Shown here: positions 59,264-64,000 of the stretch, in pieces
Layout of the letters: every line of letters begins with the position of its first letter
Numbering within the stretch: the first letter of the stretch is position 1
Origin: Pseudomonas sp. QS1027
GTDB taxonomy: Bacteria > Pseudomonadota > Gammaproteobacteria > Pseudomonadales > Pseudomonadaceae
Assembly (NCBI RefSeq): GCF_002814235.1
Contig: NZ_PHSU01000018.1
Location: 94,885 to 158,884, forward strand
Reading direction: 5' to 3'
DNA length: 64,000 nt
Made by a program: the position numbers and the translations under genes
The notes under the pieces: model-generated
What the model saw: the letters and a program-made list of their open reading frames with translations, nothing else
Database searches by the model: none
What the model was told of the DNA's origin: nothing

Positions 59264-60118
59264 ATGTCACTAAATTTCCCGCTGTTGCTGGTCATCGCCG
59301 TCGCCGTCTGTGGTGTCTTGGCGTTGTTCGATCTGATCTTTCTGGCGCCTCGTCGGCGTTCCGCTATCGCGGCCTATCAGGGCAGCGTGACGCAGCCCGA
59401 TGGCGAGGTGGTCGAAAAGCTGAGCAAGGAGCCTTTGCTGGTTGAATACGGCAAATCCTTCTTCCCTGTGTTGTTCATCGTGCTGGTGCTGCGTTCGTTC
59501 CTGGTGGAGCCGTTCCAGATTCCGTCCGGCTCGATGAAGCCGACCCTGGATGTCGGCGACTTCATCCTGGTGAACAAGTTTTCCTACGGGATCCGTTTGC
59601 CGGTGATCGACATGAAGGTCATCCAGGTCGGTGATCCGCAGCGCGGCGATGTGATGGTGTTCCGCTACCCGAGCGACCCCAACGTCAACTACATCAAGCG
59701 TGTAGTCGGCCTGCCGGGCGACGTGGTGCGCTACACCACTGACAAGAAGCTGTTCGTCAACGGCCAGCCGGTGGCCGAACAGCTGGTCGGCGCCGAGCCG
59801 GGCATGCTGGGCAGCGCCGAGCTCTACAAGGAGCAACTGGGCGCCGCCGAGCACCTGATCCGCAAGGAGATGGGCCGCTACCGCGCGCCGCCTGATCACG
59901 AGTGGACGGTCCCCGCGGGCCACTACTTCATGATGGGCGACAACCGCGACAACTCCAACGACAGCCGCTACTGGGATGACCCGAACATTCCCAAGGAGCT
60001 GCTGGGCATGGTTCCCGACGAGAACATCGTCGGCAAGGCCTTTGCGGTCTGGATGAGCTGGCCCGAACCGAAACTCAGCCACTTCCCGAATTTTTCCCGG
60101 GTCGGTCTGATCAAGTAA
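59264..60118 (+). CDS. lepB: Signal peptidase I LepB
   Basis: Inner-membrane serine protease that cuts signal peptides from exported proteins. The 284 residues have two N-terminal helices, the catalytic Ser90 in PSGSMKPT and Lys145 in YIKRVVG, and the later box GDNRDNSNDSR. It lies five bases after lepA. Many proteins in this window with signal peptides (AlgF, AlgG, AlgX, AapJ) are its substrates by type. Confidence 0.97.
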   Translation: MSLNFPLLLVIAVAVCGVLALFDLIFLAPRRRSAIAAYQGSVTQPDGEVVEKLSKEPLLVEYGKSFFPVLFIVLVLRSFLVEPFQIPSGSMKPTLDVGDFILVNKFSYGIRLPVIDMKVIQVGDPQRGDVMVFRYPSDPNVNYIKRVVGLPGDVVRYTTDKKLFVNGQPVAEQLVGAEPGMLGSAELYKEQLGAAEHLIRKEMGRYRAPPDHEWTVPAGHYFMMGDNRDNSNDSRYWDDPNIPKELLGMVPDENIVGKAFAVWMSWPEPKLSHFPNFSRVGLIK

Positions 60119-60173
60119 CCAAACCCGGCGCTGTGAACACAGCGCCGAGTGCTTTTTCAGGTGCCGCAGTACC

Positions 60174-60557
60174 ATGAAGATGACCTCTGCTCGCTCGCAA
60201 AAAGGCCTGTCGTTTTTTGGCTGGTTGCTGACCCTGGCGTTGGTGGCCTTTGCCGCCAGTGTGGCGCTGAAGGTGGTCCCGCATTACCTCGACTATCTGT
60301 CGATGAAGAGAATCATCATGTCGGTGGAAACCGACAAGGCGGCGGATATCACCACCGTCAACGACTTTTATACCCACGTTACCCGCGGCATGCAGGTCAA
60401 CAGTATTCAGGATTTGGATTTGAACAAGGTGTTAAGCGTGACGTTGGAGGACAACCGGTTCCTCGCGCACTTGAAATATGAGCAGCGTGATCCGCTGATC
60501 CAGAACATCGATCTGGTGGTCAAGTTCGACCACGAATTCAGCGTGGCCAAACCGTGA
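60174..60557 (+). CDS. DUF4845 membrane protein
   Basis: Small protein (127 residues) with one N-terminal membrane helix (about 13-34, preceded by QKGLSFFGW) and a soluble periplasmic or cytoplasmic domain with VVPHYLDYLSMKRI and DNRFLAHLKYEQRDPLI. Function unknown. It is regularly found between lepB and rnc in Pseudomonas. Its stop overlaps the rnc start (GTGA). Confidence 0.9.
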   Translation: MKMTSARSQKGLSFFGWLLTLALVAFAASVALKVVPHYLDYLSMKRIIMSVETDKAADITTVNDFYTHVTRGMQVNSIQDLDLNKVLSVTLEDNRFLAHLKYEQRDPLIQNIDLVVKFDHEFSVAKP

Positions 60558-61243
60558 GCGTGTCTTTAAGTCGTCTCGAGCGCCAGCTCGGCTATACCTT
60601 CAAGGATCAGGAGCTGATGCTCCTGGCCCTGACTCACCGCAGTTTTGCCGGGCGCAACAACGAACGCCTGGAATTCCTCGGTGATGCCATTCTCAACTTC
60701 GTCGCCGGTGAAGCGCTGTTCGAGCGTTTTCCCCAGGCTCGCGAAGGCCAGTTGTCGCGTTTGCGCGCGCGCCTGGTGAAAGGTGAAACACTGGCGGTAC
60801 TGGCTCGTGGTTTCGAGTTGGGCGAGTACCTGCGCCTGGGTTCCGGCGAATTGAAGAGCGGTGGTTTTCGCCGTGAATCGATTCTCGCCGACGCCCTGGA
60901 AGCCCTGATCGGCGCCATTTACCTGGATGCCGGCATGGAAGCGGCACGGGACCGGGTGTTGGCCTGGCTGACCTCGGAGTTCGACAGCCTGACGCTGGTG
61001 GACACCAACAAGGACCCCAAGACCCGGCTGCAGGAGTTTCTCCAGTCCCGGGCCTGCGACCTGCCGCGTTACGAAGTGGTGGATATCCAGGGTGAGCCGC
61101 ATTGCCGGACGTTCTTCGTCGAGTGCGAGATCTCCCTATTGAATGAAAAAAGCCGAGGACAGGGCGTGAGCCGTCGTATTGCCGAACAGGTAGCGGCCGC
61201 ATCAGCCCTGATTGCCCTGGGCGTGGAGAATGGTAATGACTGA
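60554..61243 (+). CDS. rnc: Ribonuclease III Rnc
   Basis: Double-strand-specific endoribonuclease that matures rRNA and cuts structured mRNA. The 229 residues have the signature NERLEFLGDAIL (catalytic Glu and Asp), a second acidic site in ADALEALIGAIYLD, and a C-terminal dsRNA-binding domain (about 153-224). The start is GTG, overlapping the gene before, and it overlaps era by eight bases. Confidence 0.97.
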   Translation: MSVSLSRLERQLGYTFKDQELMLLALTHRSFAGRNNERLEFLGDAILNFVAGEALFERFPQAREGQLSRLRARLVKGETLAVLARGFELGEYLRLGSGELKSGGFRRESILADALEALIGAIYLDAGMEAARDRVLAWLTSEFDSLTLVDTNKDPKTRLQEFLQSRACDLPRYEVVDIQGEPHCRTFFVECEISLLNEKSRGQGVSRRIAEQVAAASALIALGVENGND

Positions 61244-62138
61244 TTCAACGGCAACACGCTGCGGCTACGTCGCCATCGTCGGCCGGCCGAACGTGGGCAA
61301 GTCCACGCTGCTGAACCATATCCTCGGGCAGAAACTGGCGATCACCTCGCGCAAGCCCCAGACCACTCGTCACAACATGCTCGGGATCAAGACCGAAGGC
61401 ACCGTGCAGGCGGTCTACGTGGATACCCCCGGTATGCACAAGGGCGGCGAAAAGGCCCTGAACCGCTACATGAACAAGACCGCTTCGGCGGCGTTGAAAG
61501 ACGTCGACGTGGTGATCTTCGTGGTGGATCGGACCCGCTGGACCGACGAGGACCAGATGGTCCTGGAACGCATCCAGTACGTCGAAGGCCCGGTGATCGT
61601 GGCCTTGAACAAGACCGACCGGATCGAGGACAAGGCTGAGCTGATGCCGCACCTGACCTGGTTGCAGGAACAGCTGCCCAAGGCGCAGATCGTGCCGATC
61701 TCGGCGCAGCACGGGCATAACCTTGAGCACCTGGAAAGCCTGATCGCCGCGCACCTGCCGGAAAACGAGCACTTTTTCCCGGAAGACCAGATCACCGACC
61801 GCAGCAGCCGTTTCCTGGCGGCGGAACTGGTGCGTGAGAAAATCATGCGGCAGATGGGCGCCGAGCTGCCTTACCAGATCACCGTGGAAATCGAAGAATT
61901 CAAGCAGCAGGGCAAGACCCTGCATATCCATGCGCTGATCCTCGTCGAACGTGACGGCCAGAAGAAGATCATCATTGGCGACAAGGGCGAGCGCATCAAG
62001 CGCATCGGCACCGAGGCGCGCAAGGATATGGAACTGCTGTTCGATTCGAAGATCATGCTCAACCTGTGGGTCAAGGTGAAAGGCGGCTGGTCCGATGACG
62101 AGCGTGCACTGCGTTCGCTGGGTTACGGCGACCTGTAA
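61236..62138 (+). CDS. era: GTPase Era
   Basis: GTPase that binds 16S rRNA and helps assemble the 30S subunit. The 300 residues have GRPNVGKST (G1), QTTRHN (G2), DTPG (G3), NKTD (G4), and a C-terminal KH domain (about 200-290) with IIGDKGERIKRIG. The start at 61236 fits MTDSTATRCGYVAIVG and lies inside rnc. The REPIN after it sets recO apart. Confidence 0.97.
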   Translation: MTDSTATRCGYVAIVGRPNVGKSTLLNHILGQKLAITSRKPQTTRHNMLGIKTEGTVQAVYVDTPGMHKGGEKALNRYMNKTASAALKDVDVVIFVVDRTRWTDEDQMVLERIQYVEGPVIVALNKTDRIEDKAELMPHLTWLQEQLPKAQIVPISAQHGHNLEHLESLIAAHLPENEHFFPEDQITDRSSRFLAAELVREKIMRQMGAELPYQITVEIEEFKQQGKTLHIHALILVERDGQKKIIIGDKGERIKRIGTEARKDMELLFDSKIMLNLWVKVKGGWSDDERALRSLGYGDL

Positions 62139-62166
62139 CACGCCATCTTGTGGCTAACGCGGTCTT

Positions 62167-62298
62167 GTGGCGAGCGGGCTTGCCCGCGTTGGGGGGCGAA
62201 GCCCCCCCAAAACCAGGTACCTCGTTCTACCTGGCACACCGCGATCTCTGGTTTTAGGGCCGCTTCGCGGCCCAGCGCGGGCAAGCCCGCTCGCCACA
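62167..62298. repeat. REPIN (GTGGCGAG family) between era and recO
   Basis: GTGGCGAGCGGGCTTGCC at the left and its inverse at the right enclose about 95 bp with further small hairpins. It fills the 210-bp gap and may end or stabilise the lepA-era transcript. Confidence 0.9.
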
Positions 62299-62348
62299 AT
62301 AAGTTTGCCTGCCAGAAGTAGTATTCCTTCAGAGACATTCATACGCCG

Positions 62349-63038
62349 ATGTCCACCCAGCCACCTCCCGGCCAACCGGCCTACGTCCTGCACTCCCGTG
62401 CCTACCGCGAAAACAGCGCCTTGGTGGATTTCATCACCCCGCAAGGTCGGCTGCGTGCCGTGCTGCGCAGTGCGCGGGGCAAGGCCGGGACCCTGGCGCG
62501 GCCCTTCGTGCCCCTCGAAGTTGAATTTCGCGGTCGCGGCGAGCTGAAGAACGTCGGACGGATGGAAAGCGCCGGTGTCGCCACCTGGCTGGTTGGCGAG
62601 GCCCTGTTCAGCGGTCTCTACCTCAATGAGCTGTTGATCCGCCTGCTCCCCGCCGAAGACCCGCACCCCGCGGTCTTCGACCATTACGCCGCGACCTTGC
62701 TCGCCCTGGCCGAAGGCCGACCTCTCGAACCACTGCTGCGCTCCTTTGAATGGCGGCTGCTGGACGACCTCGGCTATGGTTTTTCCCTGGACCAGGATAT
62801 TCACGGCGAACCGCTGGCGGCGGATGGCTTGTACCGCCTGCAAGTCGATGCCGGCCTGGAGCGGGTCTACCTGTTGCAACCGGGTCTGTTCCAGGGCACC
62901 GAGCTGCTGGCCATGGCCGAGGCCGACTGGACGGCGGTGGGCGCCTTGTCGGCGGCCAAGCGCCTGATGCGCCAGGCCCTGGCGGTGCACCTGGGCGGCA
63001 AGCCGCTGGTCAGTCGCGAGTTGTTTCGCAAGCCCTGA
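62349..63038 (+). CDS. recO: DNA repair protein RecO
   Basis: Recombination mediator that with RecR loads RecA on gapped DNA. The 229 residues have the N-terminal OB fold (AYVLHSRAYRENSALVDFIT, then GRLRAVLRSARG) and a helical C-terminal domain (ALFSGLYLNELLIRLL, FEWRLLDDLGYGFSLD). The start at 62349 fits the family. Confidence 0.95.
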   Translation: MSTQPPPGQPAYVLHSRAYRENSALVDFITPQGRLRAVLRSARGKAGTLARPFVPLEVEFRGRGELKNVGRMESAGVATWLVGEALFSGLYLNELLIRLLPAEDPHPAVFDHYAATLLALAEGRPLEPLLRSFEWRLLDDLGYGFSLDQDIHGEPLAADGLYRLQVDAGLERVYLLQPGLFQGTELLAMAEADWTAVGALSAAKRLMRQALAVHLGGKPLVSRELFRKP

Positions 63039-63196
63039 GGGCGGGCTCATTGGCGACAGGGCCGAGGTCTGGTTGGCGGCTTCAGTGATCCCCGGTGAAC
63101 CCTCGACATCCACACTCGACACACAGAACTGGCCGTACAGGCCACGACTGACGTGTATGCTGTGCACCGAATCTTCCACTCTTCAGGAGTCTTTCC

Positions 63197-63943
63197 GTGA
63201 GCACCAGCACTCGTATCCTTCTCGGCGTGAACATCGACCACGTCGCCACCCTGCGTCAGGCCCGGGGCACGCGTTATCCCGATCCGGTCAAGGCTGCGCT
63301 GGATGCCGAAGAGGCGGGCGCCGATGGCATCACCGTGCACCTGCGTGAAGACCGCCGGCATATCCAGGAGCGCGATGTGCTGCTGCTCAAGGATGTGTTG
63401 CAGACGCGGATGAACTTCGAGATGGGCGTGACCGAAGAGATGATGGCGTTTGCCGAGCGCATTCGGCCGGCGCATATCTGCCTGGTGCCGGAAACCCGCC
63501 AGGAGCTGACCACCGAAGGCGGCCTTGACGTGGCGGGGCAGGAGGAGCGGATCAAGGCGGCGGTGGAGCGTCTGAGCAAGATCGGCAGCGAAGTGTCGCT
63601 GTTCATCGATGCCGACGAGCGTCAGATTGCCGCGGCCAAGCGTGTCGGTGCGCCGGCTATCGAATTGCACACCGGGCGTTATGCCGATGCCCATACACCG
63701 GCGGAAGTCGCCGAAGAGCTGAAGCGGATCGCCGATGGCGTGGCGTTTGGCGTGGCCCAGGGGCTGATCGTCAATGCCGGGCATGGCCTGCATTACCACA
63801 ACGTCGAGGCGGTGGCGGCGATTCCGGGGATCAATGAGCTGAACATCGGTCACGCATTGGTGGCCCATGCGCTGTTCGTCGGATTCAAGGCCGCGGTGGT
63901 GGAGATGAAAGAGTTGATCCTGGCGGCGGCGCCGAAGGCTTGA
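63197..63943 (+). CDS. pdxJ: Pyridoxine 5'-phosphate synthase PdxJ
   Basis: Last step of the DXP-dependent vitamin B6 pathway: joins 1-deoxyxylulose-5-phosphate and the PdxA product to pyridoxine phosphate. The 248 residues form a TIM barrel with LLGVNIDHVATLRQARG at the N-terminus, GITVHLREDRRHI, IELHTGRYAD and NAGHGLHYHN. The start is GTG with AGGAG upstream. It lies 158 bp after recO. Confidence 0.96.
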   Translation: MSTSTRILLGVNIDHVATLRQARGTRYPDPVKAALDAEEAGADGITVHLREDRRHIQERDVLLLKDVLQTRMNFEMGVTEEMMAFAERIRPAHICLVPETRQELTTEGGLDVAGQEERIKAAVERLSKIGSEVSLFIDADERQIAAAKRVGAPAIELHTGRYADAHTPAEVAEELKRIADGVAFGVAQGLIVNAGHGLHYHNVEAVAAIPGINELNIGHALVAHALFVGFKAAVVEMKELILAAAPKA

Positions 63944-63980
63944 GGCCCGGCCTCATCCTGACGGGCTGTACACCAAACCT

Positions 63981-64000
63981 GTAGGAGCAACTGTCTTGAC
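63981..64000. repeat. Start of a possible further REP element at the window edge
   Basis: GTAGGAGCAACTG resembles the GTAGGAGC family; the rest is outside the window. Confidence 0.4.

Noticed and set aside
6808..62298. REP pairs considered as IS ends or CRISPR repeats
   Set aside because: No transposase, no target duplications and no regular spacers; they match the two known Pseudomonas REP styles.

Overview
The window reads as chromosome of a fluorescent Pseudomonas, most likely P. fluorescens group. The evidence is a GC-rich, densely packed sequence, a complete alginate cluster, two REP/REPIN families (cores GTGGCGAG... and GTAGGAGC...), and gene orders familiar from P. aeruginosa and P. 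putida: rhlB with a dau (D-arginine) block, valS-holC-pepA-lptFG, and lepA-lepB-rnc-era-recO-pdxJ. No tRNA, rRNA, CRISPR, phage or IS element was recognised.

Layout. 1-5234 (+): two tandem TccC-like RHS/YD-repeat genes, the first cut by the window edge. They share nearly identical cores but carry different AT-richer C-terminal toxins: a HYD1-type ADP-ribosyltransferase-like domain and an M35 (aspzincin) metalloprotease-like domain. 5324-21919 (-): the 12-gene alginate operon algD-8-44-K-E-G-X-L-I-J-F-A, read from an AlgU-like promoter near 22400 through a leader of about 465 nt. REPIN pairs break it into four blocks: algD / 8-44-K-E-G-X-L / I-J-F / A. 22928-26639: yaaA, a deacetylase-fold protein with a damaged metal site, and a secreted S33-type hydrolase. 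27153-29818 (+): phoH and moaCDE. 29993-33715: a D-arginine utilisation block (binding protein, dauR, dauA, dauB) with two related palindromes in front of its two promoters. 33857-36068 (-): rhlB and a carboxylesterase. 36549-40711 (+): aapJQMP amino-acid ABC transporter.

40775-46486 is a patchier accessory stretch: a YgiT/MqsA-like zinc finger with a possible toxin relic, a GntR regulator overlapping an MFS transporter, a SnoaL-like protein, a GIY-YIG protein, one orphan gene of lower GC, a GST and a membrane-anchored glutaredoxin. From 46490 the window is mostly core: yejK, an HU gene, rlmF, valS, a PopZ-like-architecture small protein, holC, pepA (all minus except HU), then on plus lptFG, lepA, lepB, DUF4845, rnc, era, recO and pdxJ.

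How they work together: AlgA and AlgD make GDP-mannuronate, Alg8/Alg44 polymerise it under c-di-GMP control, AlgG/L/X/I/J/F modify or clear it in the periplasm, and AlgK/AlgE export it. The dau genes convert D-arginine to L-arginine by coupled dehydrogenases. The most interesting regions are the paired RHS toxins, the algD leader (candidate leader ORF, Rsm-like site, competing hairpins) and the shared dau palindromes.
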